Translations under genes and position numbers: made by a program
Assembly: GCA_963758945.1 (NCBI GenBank)
Contig: CAVWXY010000009.1
Coordinates: forward strand, 1 to 64,000
Length of the DNA: 64,000 nucleotides
From: VAZQ01 sp963758945
Lineage (GTDB): Bacteria; Pseudomonadota; Alphaproteobacteria; Rhizobiales; Xanthobacteraceae
Direction: 5' to 3'
Notes under the pieces: generated by a model
Told to the model about the DNA's origin: nothing
The model's input: only the letters and a program-made list of their open reading frames with translations
Database searches by the model: none
Shown: positions 37,686-47,094 of the stretch, piece after piece
Layout of the letters: every line of letters begins with the position of its first letter
Numbering within the stretch: the first letter of the stretch is position 1

Positions 37686-38665
37686 GTGAAGCCCTGTTGG
37701 CGCGTTATATGGGCAAAGCAATGCCCTTGGCCAGCGCGCGCGCATCGGCGCGCCCTCGGCCGGGTCCCGAGCGCGTTGCCGCCGACGCGAGGCGTTCGAG
37801 CGCGACGTCGCCCATGCGCCGCTCGCGTCATTTCATCTTCACGATTTCAAACAGCACAGTCTTCTTCATTCCCGCGGCGCGTTGCTGCGCCCGGGTTTCG
37901 CTTTCCCTTCCCTGGCCGCCTTCGCCGAAGCGTCGGCGGATATGTCTGCCCTAGCCCTTGCCGCTGCGCGCCCGCCCCAACCGAGGGGGCGGCGGAGCGC
38001 CGGGAGGCGGTATCCTCATTCCGTCGCGCTCGTAAGGCGCGACACCACGTTTGCGAGACGCGGCCGTCCGGGGCAAACCGGAACGGGCCTCGCGGCGCTC
38101 CGCCCTGGCGGTTTTGGGCCCGCTCCGCGCTATCCCGGCTCCGCAGTCGCCTGCGGATCCGTCACGCGGGCGACCTTCGCTGCCGGGTGTCGCGCCCGGT
38201 CGGCCGAAGGTCCCGAACCTCCCGGGCACGGTTTACGAGCCGCGGCCGGGACGCCACTCCCCGCTCCGCCTTCAGGATCGTCTCCGGACGACGCCCCTCG
38301 ATGAGCGAGGATGAGGCTATCTAGCACGGACGCTATACGTAGTCAATAGCGTGGTTGCAATGTAGGCAAAAAAGAGAGCCAAGGCCCTGCGGCCCCGCCC
38401 GGGGCGCTCATCCGCCTCATCCCGACCGTCCCCGCGAGGAGGAGGGCCGCATGAACCGGGCCAGCCATGGCAAACGGCCGGTTTCCTTGACAGTTGCGGC
38501 TCCGGCCGCCATAACCACGGCCGCGCGGGGCTTTGGCTCCGCGTTTTGGTTACGGCGCGTTGGCGCCGTAAGCGCCCAAAAAAAACCGACTGAAACCGAA
38601 ACCCGACTGGAAGAAGCCGGTCCGCAAAGTTCCGCGCGCCGGAATCGAACACGAGGACGAGAACG
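37686..38665. other. Long intergenic region before rplU, no convincing gene
   Basis: Nearly 1 kb without a recognisable protein or tRNA. 37840-38320 is a mix of short GC-rich inverted motifs. From about 38440 on it is the leader of rplU-rpmA. The open frames seen here are Arg/Pro/Gly-rich in several registers, which is typical of non-coding GC-rich DNA. A decayed gene or a structured RNA cannot be excluded. Confidence 0.5.
38550..38571 (+). promoter_or_regulatory. Leader hairpin upstream of rplU
   Basis: A perfect 9-bp stem TTACGGCGC/GCGCCGTAA with loop GTTG is followed by GCGCCC and an A-run, about 95 bp before the L21 start. Ribosomal L21 leaders in several bacteria form hairpins that give feedback control. 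Here it is only a positional match. Confidence 0.45.
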
Positions 38666-39115
38666 ATGTTCGCAGTCATCAAAACCGGCGGCAAGCAATA
38701 CCGCGTCGCCGCCGAGGACGTGATCAGGATCGAGAAGGTTCCGGGCGATCCCGGCGAGATCGTCCAGTTCGGCGAGGTGCTGCTGCTTGGCGGCGACGAG
38801 GTCACGCTCGGCGTCCCGACCATTGCCGGCGCCTCGGTTGCCGCCGAGGTGCTCGAGCAGGGACGCGGCCGCAAGGTCATCGCCTTCAAGAAGCGCCGCC
38901 GCAAGAATTCGCGCCGCAAACGCGGCCACCGCCAGGAATTCACCCTCCTGCGGGTCACGGAGATCCTGACCGACGGGGCGAAGCCGACGAAGTCCGCCCA
39001 GCCCAAGTCTGCCAAGCCAAAGTCTGCCAAACCGAAGTCTGCCAAGCCGAAGCCCGAAGAGGAGGCGGCCGCCGCGGACACCGGCGCAGCCCCCGCTCCC
39101 GCCGGCGGCGAATAA
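38666..39115 (+). CDS. rplU: 50S ribosomal protein L21
   Basis: 149 aa. Residues 1-103 are a standard L21 (MFAVIKTGGKQYRVAAEDVI, then KVIAFKKRRRKNSRRKRGHRQ). After that comes a 45-residue tail with a SAKPK motif repeated four times and an acidic, Ala/Pro-rich end. Such tails occur in alphaproteobacterial L21 and are probably disordered. It is followed by rpmA after 94 bp. Confidence 0.97.
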   Translation: MFAVIKTGGKQYRVAAEDVIRIEKVPGDPGEIVQFGEVLLLGGDEVTLGVPTIAGASVAAEVLEQGRGRKVIAFKKRRRKNSRRKRGHRQEFTLLRVTEILTDGAKPTKSAQPKSAKPKSAKPKSAKPKPEEEAAAADTGAAPAPAGGE

Positions 39116-39209
39116 GGCGGACGCGCCGGGATCGGATGGCAAATCCGCGAACAGGTGATGATTTCGTCACAAAGTTGGGTTAGATAGAGCGCGACTGAGG
39201 AACTTCGTT

Positions 39210-39482
39210 ATGGCGCACAAGAAAGCAGGCGGATCGTCCCGCAACGGCCGCAACTCCAACAGCCAGCGGCTTGGGCTGAAGATTTTCGGCGGCGAGCAGG
39301 CGGTCGCCGGCAACATTATTGCGCGGCAGCGCGGCACCAAGTGGCATCCCGGTACCAATGTCGGCTTGGGCAAAGACCACACCCTGTTCGCCCTGGTGAA
39401 CGGTCGCGTCGAGTTCCGCACTAAAGCCAAGGGGCGGGTCTTCGTATCGGTTCTCCCGATGACGGAGGCTGCGGCCGAGTAG
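39210..39482 (+). CDS. rpmA: 50S ribosomal protein L27
   Basis: 90 aa, MAHKKAGGSSRNGRNSNSQR then LGLKIFGGEQAVAGNIIARQ, the classic L27. Its N-terminal tail reaches the peptidyl-transferase centre. The mature-type N-terminus (MAHKKAGGS) shows no Firmicute-style extension. Confidence 0.98.
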   Translation: MAHKKAGGSSRNGRNSNSQRLGLKIFGGEQAVAGNIIARQRGTKWHPGTNVGLGKDHTLFALVNGRVEFRTKAKGRVFVSVLPMTEAAAE

Positions 39483-39500
39483 ACGGCGGATCACGTTCCA

Positions 39501-39579
39501 GTCCGCCGGCATCCATCGAACCGGCGGACCCATAGGGTTCCATGAGGGGAGACGGGATGCCGGCTCCCCTCTTCGTTTT
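39501..39579 (+). terminator. Double-hairpin terminator after rpmA
   Basis: The first stem is GTCCGCCGG/CCGGCGGAC (39501-39529), without a U-run. The second is AGGGGAG/CTCCCCT (39545-39570), followed by CTTCGTTTT. The second is the likely intrinsic terminator of the L21-L27 unit. Confidence 0.75.
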
Positions 39580-39594
39580 CAGGAGCCCCGTGCG

Positions 39595-40194
39595 ATGACA
39601 TTGCTCGATCGGAATGCGGCAGAGATCGTCCGGCAAAGAAGCATTCCCGTCCTCGCGACCGAGCGGCTGCTGCTGCGCGCGCCGCGGTTCGAGGATGCGA
39701 AGGCGATCGCCATGCTCGCCGACGACCGGCGGGTGGCGGAGAACACGTTGCGCATTCCACACCCTTACCGGCTCGCGGATGCCGAGAGCTTCATCGCCGC
39801 CGCCAACGGGGCCGGCGACGAGCGCGTGTTCGCGATTACCGACGGCGCCGCCGTGCTCGGCGCCTGCGCGATCGCCGGCCTCGACGGCGAGCAGCCGGAG
39901 GTCGGCTATTGGCTCGGCGTTGCGTTCTGGGGCCAGGGCTACGCCACCGAGGCGGTGCGCGCCGTGATCGACCATGCTTTCGGCGATCTCGGCTGCGACC
40001 GCCTCAGCGGCGGCGCGCGGGTGAGCAATCCCGCCTCGCGCCGGGTGCTGGAGAAATGCGGCTTTCAGTGGACCGGGGTCGGGCTCTACCGCATCCGCGC
40101 GCTGGCGTCCTCAGCTCCGGTCGATCGCTTTCGCCTCGACCGCGGCCTGTGGGCCTCCCTCAAGAGCTGGGGAAAAGCGACCGGGGCGACGTGA
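39595..40194 (+). CDS. GNAT acetyltransferase (RimJ/RimL type), first of a pair
   Basis: 199 aa. LATERLLLRAPRFEDAKAIAML is the RimJ-like start; VGYWLGVAFWGQGYATEAVRAVIDHAF is the acetyl-CoA-binding segment. NPASRRVLEKCGF completes the fold. It is probably a protein N-terminal or small-molecule acetyltransferase. Its TGA overlaps the ATG of a second GNAT gene, and the two look like an old tandem duplication. Confidence 0.88.
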   Translation: MTLLDRNAAEIVRQRSIPVLATERLLLRAPRFEDAKAIAMLADDRRVAENTLRIPHPYRLADAESFIAAANGAGDERVFAITDGAAVLGACAIAGLDGEQPEVGYWLGVAFWGQGYATEAVRAVIDHAFGDLGCDRLSGGARVSNPASRRVLEKCGFQWTGVGLYRIRALASSAPVDRFRLDRGLWASLKSWGKATGAT

Positions 40195-40748
40195 TGAGCT
40201 TGAGCGAGATCCCGACTGCGCGGCTGGCGTTGCGTCTCGTGCGCGCGGACGACGACGTGCGTCTGTTTTCGTTGTTCGACGATTGGGAGGTGATCCGCTG
40301 GCTCAGCTCGCCGCCCTGGCCCTATACGCGTGCGGACATGCAAAGCTTCGTCCGCCAGCAGGAAAAGTCGGCGGGCGAGGAAGCCGAGTCGCGTTTCGCG
40401 ATCGCGCTGGAGCGGGAAGCGATCGGCATCATCGGCGTGCGCATGCGGCCCGCGAGTCACCTGCAGCACGGCGCCGGCCCCAATATCGGCTATTGGCTGG
40501 GACGGCGTTATTGGGGGCGCGGCTACATGACGGAGGCGCTTCACGGCCTCGTCGGGCACCTCTTTTGCACGCTGCCGCACGACGCCATCTATTGCGGTGC
40601 CTTCGTCAGAAACGCCGCATCGTTGCGGGTGCAGGAGAAAGTCGGTTTCGTGCGCGACGGGGAAACCTTGTTGCACTCGCGGCCACGCGGGGGAGAATTC
40701 CCTCACGTCAACACGCTGCTGACGCGGACCAGTTTCGAAGCCCGTTGA
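40194..40748 (+). CDS. GNAT acetyltransferase (RimJ/RimL type), second of a pair
   Basis: 184 aa, starting MSLSEIPTARLALRLVRADDD. The core segment is NIGYWLGRRYWGRGYMTEALHGLV, followed by NAASLRVQEKVGFVRDG. It starts within the stop codon of the first GNAT gene (TGATG), so translation is coupled. Substrate unknown. Confidence 0.87.
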   Translation: MSLSEIPTARLALRLVRADDDVRLFSLFDDWEVIRWLSSPPWPYTRADMQSFVRQQEKSAGEEAESRFAIALEREAIGIIGVRMRPASHLQHGAGPNIGYWLGRRYWGRGYMTEALHGLVGHLFCTLPHDAIYCGAFVRNAASLRVQEKVGFVRDGETLLHSRPRGGEFPHVNTLLTRTSFEAR

Positions 40749-40769
40749 CCGCCCATTGGGAGCACCACC

Positions 40770-41174
40770 ATGGCCACGCCGTTCGCCATCCTCGGCATCG
40801 ATCATGTCGTCCTGCGCGCCGCCGATCCGTCCGCGCTCGAGCGCTTCTACATGGACGTGCTGGGCTGCGCGTTCGAGAAGCGCCAGGGCACGCTGGCTCA
40901 GCTGCGCGCCGGGCGCGCGCTGATCGACATCGTTCCCGCCGGCGAGGCCGGGCCGGCGTCCGGCACCTCGTCGACCGGGGGCGCCAATCTCGATCATCTC
41001 TGCCTGCGGGTGGAGCCGTTCGACGCCGGCGCCATTGCCAGGCACCTCAGCGCCCACGGTGTCGCTTGCGGCGAGGAAGCGTCGCGCTACGGTGCCGAGG
41101 GCCAGGGTCCGTCGGTCTACCTGCACGATCCCGAGGGCAACGGCGTCGAGCTCAAGGGCCCGGTCGCGGGTTGA
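40770..41174 (+). CDS. VOC-family (glyoxalase/bleomycin-resistance fold) protein
   Basis: 134 aa with the paired beta-alpha-beta-beta-beta units of the VOC fold: GIDHVVLRAADPSALERFYMD at the start and SVYLHDPEGNGVELKGP at the end. H8, E54-type and E128 metal ligands are plausible. Function cannot be fixed from sequence; lactoylglutathione lyases, dioxygenases and binding proteins share this fold. Confidence 0.85.
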   Translation: MATPFAILGIDHVVLRAADPSALERFYMDVLGCAFEKRQGTLAQLRAGRALIDIVPAGEAGPASGTSSTGGANLDHLCLRVEPFDAGAIARHLSAHGVACGEEASRYGAEGQGPSVYLHDPEGNGVELKGPVAG

Positions 41175-41341
41175 AGGGACGACCTTGCATGTCCATCTCC
41201 GTTGCAACGACATCGCCGTGAGACCGTCATGACCCCGACGCCGTTCGTCCATGCGACGCGAATGCGCCGGCCCGACCGCAAGAGGTCCAGCCGGAAGGGT
41301 TGACGCGCGTCCGATCGCGCAAGGCAAGCGCCGAAAACCCG

Positions 41342-41375
41342 AGCCCTTCCGCGCCAGCGGGAGGGCTTTCGTTTT
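41342..41375 (+). terminator. Rho-independent terminator in front of metG
   Basis: An 11-bp stem AGCCCTTCCGC/GCGGGAGGGCT with loop GCCA is followed by TTCGTTTT. It ends the upstream GNAT-GNAT-VOC unit, or acts as an attenuator, because it lies only 35 bp before the metG ATG. Confidence 0.8.
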
Positions 41376-41409
41376 CGGGCTCGGCGTCCCTCACGCGAAT
41401 GGATATGTC

Positions 41410-43107
41410 ATGAGCAAGATTCTGATCACCAGCGCGCTCCCCTACATCAACGGCGTCAAGCACCTCGGCAACCTCGTCGGCTCGCTGCTGCCCGCCGACG
41501 TGCATGCGCGGTTCCGCCGCCAGATCGGCGACGAGGTATTGTTCATCTGCGGCACCGACGAGCACGGCACGCCGGCGGAGCTCGGCGCCATCGAGACCGG
41601 CGAGGATGTGCGGCGCTACTGCGATGCCCAGCACTCGATCCAGGCCGACGTCTATCGACGCTTCGGCCTGTCGTTCGATCATTTCGGCCGCTCGTCCTGC
41701 CGGCAGAACCATGCATTGACCCAGCATTTCTACCGCAGGCTCGCCGCCGCCGGCCTGATCGGGGAGCGCCCGGTCCGGCAGGTATGGTCGCCCCGCGACC
41801 GGCGCTTCCTGCCCGACCGCTACGTGCTCGGCACCTGCCCGCATTGCGGCTTCGCGGATGCGCGCGGCGACCAATGCGACGGCTGCGGCAGCCTGCTCGA
41901 TCCCATCGATCTGATCCGACCGCGCTCCGCATTGTCGGACGACACCGCGTTGGAATCGCGCGAAAGCCTCCACCTCTTCCTGCGTCAATCGCTGCTGCTC
42001 GATCGCCTCCAGCAATGGCTCGCCACGCGCCGCGACTGGCCGCCGTTCGTGGCGTCGCTGGCCAGGAGCTGGCTCACCTCGGATCTGCGCGATCGCTGCA
42101 TCACCCGCGACCTCGCCTGGGGCGTGCCGGTGCCGGGCTTCGAGGGCAAGGTCTTCTACGTCTGGTTCGATGCGCCGATCGGCTATATCGCGGCCACGCA
42201 GGAATGGGCGGAAGGCGACCCCGCGCGCCGCAGCTGGCGGGACTGGTGGTGGCAGGCGGACGATGTTCGCTACATCCAGTTCCTGGGCAAGGACAACGTG
42301 CCGTTCCACGCCGTGAGCTTTCCGGCGACGCTGATCGGATCGGGCGAGCCGTGGAAGACGGTCGACGTGATCAAGGGATTGCACTGGCTCACCTACGAGG
42401 GCGGCAAGTTCTCCACCAGCCGCCGGCGCGGCATCTTCACCGACGCCGCATTGGAAGAGCTGCCGGCCGATCTCTGGCGCTGGTGGCTGATCGCGAATGC
42501 CCCGGAGACGGCGGATACCGATTTCACCGTCCCCCGTTTCGCCGCCGACGTGAACAAGGACCTCGCCGACGTGTTCGGCAACCTGGTCAATCGCCTGGTT
42601 CAATTCACGGCACGCGCATTCGGCGGACGCGTGCCGGGCGAGGGAGAGCCGGGCGCGCCGGAGCGCGCGCTGGCGACCGAGATCGAGGCGCGCGTGGCGC
42701 GACTGCGGGCACACCACGAGGCATTGGAGTTTCGCCAAGTGGCTGCGGAAACGCGCGCGATCTGGGCGCGCGCCAATGCCTATGTGCAGGAGGCGGCGCC
42801 GTGGACCGCGATCGCGAGCGACCCCGCGCGCGCGGCGGTCGTCACCCGTACCGCGCTCAACCTCGCGCGCCTGTCCGCCGTGCTGGCCTGGAGCATCGTG
42901 CCGGCGCTCGCGCAGCGGGTGCTCGCGGCACTGGGCGAGGACACGGCGGTTCCGGCCTGGCCGGCGCAACCGGGAGGCGATCTCTTGCTCGCGCGTGGCG
43001 CGCGACGGCCGGTCGCGCCGAGCGGGCCGCTGGTCGCCAAGCTCGCTGCCGCCGACATTGTGCGTCTCTCGCGGCGGTTTGCGGGTCAGGAGCCGAGCGT
43101 GTGCTGA
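41410..43107 (+). CDS. metG: Methionyl-tRNA synthetase, variant KMSKS loop
   Basis: 565 aa. The HIGH-type motif is HLGN in ALPYINGVKHLGNLVGS. The catalytic domain continues with FICGTDEHGTPAELGA. A four-cysteine zinc knuckle (CPHCGFADARGDQCDGCG) and FLGKDNVPFHAVSFPATLIG are present. The KMSKS loop reads KFSTSRRRG, so the second lysine, important for transition-state binding in E. coli, is Thr. It lacks the C-terminal tRNA-binding EMAP-like domain. Alphaproteobacteria usually carry metG near holB and tatD, so this may be a second, divergent copy, perhaps an inhibitor-resistant form. Confidence 0.88.
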   Translation: MSKILITSALPYINGVKHLGNLVGSLLPADVHARFRRQIGDEVLFICGTDEHGTPAELGAIETGEDVRRYCDAQHSIQADVYRRFGLSFDHFGRSSCRQNHALTQHFYRRLAAAGLIGERPVRQVWSPRDRRFLPDRYVLGTCPHCGFADARGDQCDGCGSLLDPIDLIRPRSALSDDTALESRESLHLFLRQSLLLDRLQQWLATRRDWPPFVASLARSWLTSDLRDRCITRDLAWGVPVPGFEGKVFYVWFDAPIGYIAATQEWAEGDPARRSWRDWWWQADDVRYIQFLGKDNVPFHAVSFPATLIGSGEPWKTVDVIKGLHWLTYEGGKFSTSRRRGIFTDAALEELPADLWRWWLIANAPETADTDFTVPRFAADVNKDLADVFGNLVNRLVQFTARAFGGRVPGEGEPGAPERALATEIEARVARLRAHHEALEFRQVAAETRAIWARANAYVQEAAPWTAIASDPARAAVVTRTALNLARLSAVLAWSIVPALAQRVLAALGEDTAVPAWPAQPGGDLLLARGARRPVAPSGPLVAKLAAADIVRLSRRFAGQEPSVC

Positions 43108-43160
43108 GCCGGCAAGCAGGCGCGATTGCTCGAGCCGGCGCTGTTTGCTACGGCGGTGTC

Positions 43161-44771
43161 ATGCCCCATGACATCCTGGTCCGCGGCGGCCTCGTGCTCG
43201 ACGGCAGCGGAGCGCCGGGCGCGCGCGCGGACCTCGCCATCCGCGACGGGCACATCGCAGCGATCGGGACCGAGCTCGGCGAGGACGCAGCGAAGGTCAT
43301 CGACGCCGCCGGCCTCGCGGTGGCGCCCGGCTTCATCGACATCAAGACCCATTCCGACTTTACCTTGCCGATCAATCCCAAGGCCGAGAGCAAGGTGCGC
43401 CAGGGCGTCACCACCGAGATCATCGGCCATTGCGGTTTCTCGGTCGCGCCGGCGCTCCCCGGGAAGGTCGAGCTGCTGCGCGAGTATCTGAGCCCGAGCG
43501 CGCCCTGGCTGCCGTTCAGGGAGACGACGTTCGCCGACTACCTCAGCGGCTTCCCCGCGACCGCGGTGAACGCCGGCATGCTGGTCGGCCACAACACGCT
43601 GCGGCTGATGGTGATGGGCATGGCGGAACGCACGCCGACCGCGGACGAATTGGCGCGGATGATCGCCCTGCTCGAGGAAGCGCTCGATGCCGGCGCGCTC
43701 GGATTGTCGTCGGGCCTGTTCACCGCGCCCGGGTCCTACGCGCGGCCCGAGGAGATGATCGCGCTCTGCCGCGTGGTCGAACGCTACAACGCCGGCTATT
43801 TCACCCACATTCGCGACGAATCGAACAAGGTGCTCGACGCGGTCGCGGAAGCGATCGACATCGCCGAGACCTGCGGCGTGCACGTCGAGATCGTGCACTT
43901 CAAGTGCTCCGGCACCGACAATTGGGGCAAGGCCGCCCGTGCGCTCGAGATGATCGCGGCAGCCAAGGCGCGCGGGCTCAACGTCGACTGCGATTCCTAT
44001 CCCTATGCCGCCGGCAGCAACCCGCTCAAGAACCTGCTGCCGCAATGGGTGCAAGCGGGCGGCGTCCCGGCCATGCTGGAGCGGCTCGCGGCAAAGCCGA
44101 CGCGCGCGCGCATCCGCACGGACATCGCCCGCGACGGCCTCAACAACTGGGGCCGCATCCCGTCCTGGGACTGCGTGCGGATATCGATCTCGCCGCATCT
44201 GCCGCAGCATGCCGGAAAGACCATCGGCGCGATGGCGGCCGAGCGCGGGGAAGACCCCATCGATACCGTCGCCGACTACCTCGTGGCCGACCAAGGCGCC
44301 ACCCGGGTGCTGGTCACGTCGATCTCGGAGGACGATATCCGCGACATCGTAGCCTCGCCGCTCGCGCTCGTCGGCTCCGACGGCAACTGCGTCGCCACCA
44401 CCGGGACGGTGAGCCAGGGCCTGCCCCATCCGCGCTTCTACGGCACCTTCCCGCGCATCATCGGCCATTACGTCGGCGAGCTCGGGCTCCTTCCGCTCGA
44501 GCTCGCCGTGCACAAGATGACGGGGGCGACGGCGCGCGCGCTGAAGCTGCGGGATCGGGGGCTCCTCCGCGAGGGCTATCGCGCCGACGTCACGATCTTC
44601 GATCGCGCGGATTTCCGCGATCGCGCCACCTATGCCGATCCGCACCAGTATCCGACCGGCCCCCGCACCACGGTGATCGTCAACGGCGCGGTCGTGGTCG
44701 AGGACGCCACCCACACCGGCGCGCTCCCCGGCCGGGTGCTGCGCCGCGGCCGCGACGGCCGGGTGGGCTGA
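43161..44771 (+). CDS. N-acyl-D-amino-acid deacylase (D-aminoacylase) family amidohydrolase
   Basis: 536 aa. It has the amidohydrolase start (VRGGLVLDGSGAPGARADLAI), metal ligands in PGFIDIKTHSDF, and the family's conserved Cys in TEIIGHCGFSVAP. FTHIRDES and VEIVHFKCSG follow, with LVGSDGNCV carrying the catalytic Asp. It removes acyl groups from D-amino acids or acts on related amides. A decayed C-terminal copy lies 2.6 kb downstream at 47361-47608. Confidence 0.92.
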   Translation: MPHDILVRGGLVLDGSGAPGARADLAIRDGHIAAIGTELGEDAAKVIDAAGLAVAPGFIDIKTHSDFTLPINPKAESKVRQGVTTEIIGHCGFSVAPALPGKVELLREYLSPSAPWLPFRETTFADYLSGFPATAVNAGMLVGHNTLRLMVMGMAERTPTADELARMIALLEEALDAGALGLSSGLFTAPGSYARPEEMIALCRVVERYNAGYFTHIRDESNKVLDAVAEAIDIAETCGVHVEIVHFKCSGTDNWGKAARALEMIAAAKARGLNVDCDSYPYAAGSNPLKNLLPQWVQAGGVPAMLERLAAKPTRARIRTDIARDGLNNWGRIPSWDCVRISISPHLPQHAGKTIGAMAAERGEDPIDTVADYLVADQGATRVLVTSISEDDIRDIVASPLALVGSDGNCVATTGTVSQGLPHPRFYGTFPRIIGHYVGELGLLPLELAVHKMTGATARALKLRDRGLLREGYRADVTIFDRADFRDRATYADPHQYPTGPRTTVIVNGAVVVEDATHTGALPGRVLRRGRDGRVG

Positions 44772-44820
44772 TGCACAATCGGGCCGCAGGTCATCCGACG
44801 AATCGCATCCGAAGGAGCGA

Positions 44821-45798
44821 ATGATGGACCGCAGTGCGCCGATCATCGACTTCCATGCCCATTTCTTGGTGCGGCAGGTATTGGATCAATGCCTTCCTCA
44901 CTCAGTCGCGACCAATCGCGGGCATCATCAACTGCCTCCTCATCTGTTTGCACTCTTCGAAAAGATGATGAGTCCGCAAGGCGTGATTGGAGATATGGAT
45001 CGGCTGCAAATCGATATGAGCGTGGTCTCGTCGGCAGCCGTGATTTCACCTGTTTACTGGGCCGAGCCTTCGGTCGCCCTTCGGCTGGCGCAGCAACTCA
45101 ATGACACCGCAGCCGAATGGGCCGCCAGTTCGCCAAAACGCATCATCGGCAGCTTCGTTCTGCCGCTGCAAGACATGGATTTGGCGGTCAAGGAGCTCAA
45201 TCGTGCGGTCAAAGAACTAGGCCTCAAGATAGCCAACGTTCCTGCAGAGCTGCGCGGCGCGTATCTCGGCGACGTTCAGTTCCGGCCCTTCTGGGAGGCG
45301 GCACAGGATTTGGGCGTGGTCACCTTCATGCACCCCGACGGCGCGAAAGACCCGTGGTTCTTTCAGTGGGGGATGTGGAATTCGCTCGGCCAATCGCTGG
45401 AAGAAGCGAAATTCATGGCATCTGTCATCTATGAAGGGATTCTTGAAACCTACCCCAGGCTCAAGCTCGTCCTGGCGCACGGCGGAGGCTATTTCCCGCA
45501 CAATATGGGGCGGCTCGATCGCAACGTGAAAAACGCCCCGCACAGCATGAAAAACATCACACGTAAGCCGAGTGACTTTCTCAAGAACGTCTACTACGAC
45601 ACGTGTCTGTACGATCCAACCGTGCTGAGCGCCCTCATCAAGATTGTCGGCCCCGAACGCCTGTTGCTCGGCTCGGATTGGCCCATCGGCGAAGCTGATC
45701 CCGTCGGTTTCGTAAACCGGTGTCCCGATATCGATGATGCTGAAAAGCACATGATCACCGGTGGACGAGTGCTCGAGCTGCTTGGGGCGGCCGCATAA
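44821..45798 (+). CDS. ACMSD-like amidohydrolase
   Basis: 325 aa. The metal-binding His pair is in IIDFHAHF, with further ligands in TFMHPDG, LVLAHGGGYFP and the catalytic Asp in LLLGSDWPIGEAD. That is the amidohydrolase-2 pattern of 2-amino-3-carboxymuconate-semialdehyde decarboxylase and related aromatic-acid decarboxylases. It starts 49 bp after the D-aminoacylase gene and may be co-transcribed with it. The substrate is unknown. Its GC content is lower than that of its neighbour, hinting at separate origin. Confidence 0.88.
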   Translation: MMDRSAPIIDFHAHFLVRQVLDQCLPHSVATNRGHHQLPPHLFALFEKMMSPQGVIGDMDRLQIDMSVVSSAAVISPVYWAEPSVALRLAQQLNDTAAEWAASSPKRIIGSFVLPLQDMDLAVKELNRAVKELGLKIANVPAELRGAYLGDVQFRPFWEAAQDLGVVTFMHPDGAKDPWFFQWGMWNSLGQSLEEAKFMASVIYEGILETYPRLKLVLAHGGGYFPHNMGRLDRNVKNAPHSMKNITRKPSDFLKNVYYDTCLYDPTVLSALIKIVGPERLLLGSDWPIGEADPVGFVNRCPDIDDAEKHMITGGRVLELLGAAA

Positions 45799-46089
45799 CG
45801 TCGCGCGTCTCCAAACGTCTCCTATTCGAACCCATGCGGCCTTCCGGCTTGTCCGCATTGACGGCGAGCGACGGGGGTAAAACGGACTTGCTCAGTGGTC
45901 CGATGTGCCGCAAGAGGGCGGAGCTCACGATATGAAGCGGTTTTTTCAGCGTTCAGCCGGCGTTCACCGCACCAGGACGCCCCAAAATGATTGCCGATTT
46001 TTCGAGCGCAGGGCGTCCGCATGCTTGGCGACCAGCCGTGCAATCCCATGTCGGGAATTTGGCCGGAGTGCCGAGCGGATCCAACCGCG

Positions 46090-47094
46090 CTACTTTTTCT
46101 TGAACTCCGCGGCGACGTGCTCCAGCGCCGGCTCCCACAGCTCCTGCTGGCTGCGGACGAACGCCTGGGCTTCGGTCGGCGAACTCGGATGCACGTAGGC
46201 ACCGCGCGCCGCAAGCTTGTCCTTGATCTCCGGCTTGGTCAGCACCGCGCGCAGATCGTCGCTGATCTTGCGCACGATCGCGTCCGGCGTTCCGACCGGC
46301 GCCACCACGCATTGCCAGCCGACGGAGACGAAGCCGGGCAACGTTTCCGCAACGGTCGGCAAATCGGGAAGGTGCGGCAGACGCTGCTCCGAGGCGACCG
46401 CCAACGCTTTAAGTCGGCCCAACTCGTAAGCCCCGGCCAATCCCGCGTAGCCTTCGATGACCAGCGAGACACGACCGGCGGTGACGTCGGCGAGCGACTG
46501 CGCGGAACCGCCGGTGTACGGCACCATTTGCAGCTTGATGTTGCCGCGGATTTGCAGCAACTCGCCGGTCAGGTGGGTCAATCTGCCGACGCCCGTCACC
46601 GCATACGAAATGCTGCCGGGTTTTTTCTTCGCCCGTGCGAGCAGCTCGGGCAGGCTGTTGATGCCGAGCTTGGGATTGATTCCGATCGACATCGGTTGCA
46701 CCGCGGTGATCCCGATAGCGGTGAAATCGCGCGGCAGCTTGAGTGGAAGATTGGGCGCCTTGCCCGGTATCGTCAGGAACACCGACAAGGCCGGCGCATA
46801 GATCGTGTAGCCGTCCGGCGGCGCCTCCGCCGCAGCGGTAGCCGAAATCGCGCCGCCGGCCCCCGGCCGATTCTCGATCACGACCTGCTGGCCCCAGGTG
46901 TTGCTCAGGGCTTCGGCGATGATCCGAAGGTTGGTGTCTATGGCGCCTCCCGGCGCCGCATCCGAAATGATCCGCACCGGCTTGTCCGGATAGCTCGCCG
47001 GTTGAGCCCGCACGCCGCCGACCGTCCCGATCGTCAGCAACAGTAGGCATGCCGTCTTCAGGCAAGTCGAACTGGATGTGGCTCGCAAGCTCAT
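46090..47094 (-). CDS. Bug-type (TTT) periplasmic solute-binding protein
   Basis: 334 aa from ATG 47094, behind GGGGAG. The signal peptide (TACLLLLTIGTVGGVRA-QPA) is followed by YPDKPVRIISDAAPGGAIDTN. The GQQVVIENRPGAGGAISA motif and the FVSVGWQCVVAPVGTPDAIV segment are typical of Bug receptors, which bind carboxylated solutes. No TctA/TctB transporter is adjacent. Many alphaproteobacteria have dozens of such orphan receptors. Confidence 0.93.
   Translation of the reverse strand: MSLRATSSSTCLKTACLLLLTIGTVGGVRAQPASYPDKPVRIISDAAPGGAIDTNLRIIAEALSNTWGQQVVIENRPGAGGAISATAAAEAPPDGYTIYAPALSVFLTIPGKAPNLPLKLPRDFTAIGITAVQPMSIGINPKLGINSLPELLARAKKKPGSISYAVTGVGRLTHLTGELLQIRGNIKLQMVPYTGGSAQSLADVTAGRVSLVIEGYAGLAGAYELGRLKALAVASEQRLPHLPDLPTVAETLPGFVSVGWQCVVAPVGTPDAIVRKISDDLRAVLTKPEIKDKLAARGAYVHPSSPTEAQAFVRSQQELWEPALEHVAAEFKKK

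Noticed and set aside
38355..38723. Plus-strand frame in the rplU leader starting behind GAGGAGG
   Set aside because: A good ribosome-site-like sequence precedes an ATG at 38451, but the peptide is low-complexity and runs into rplU in another frame. More likely part of the leader.
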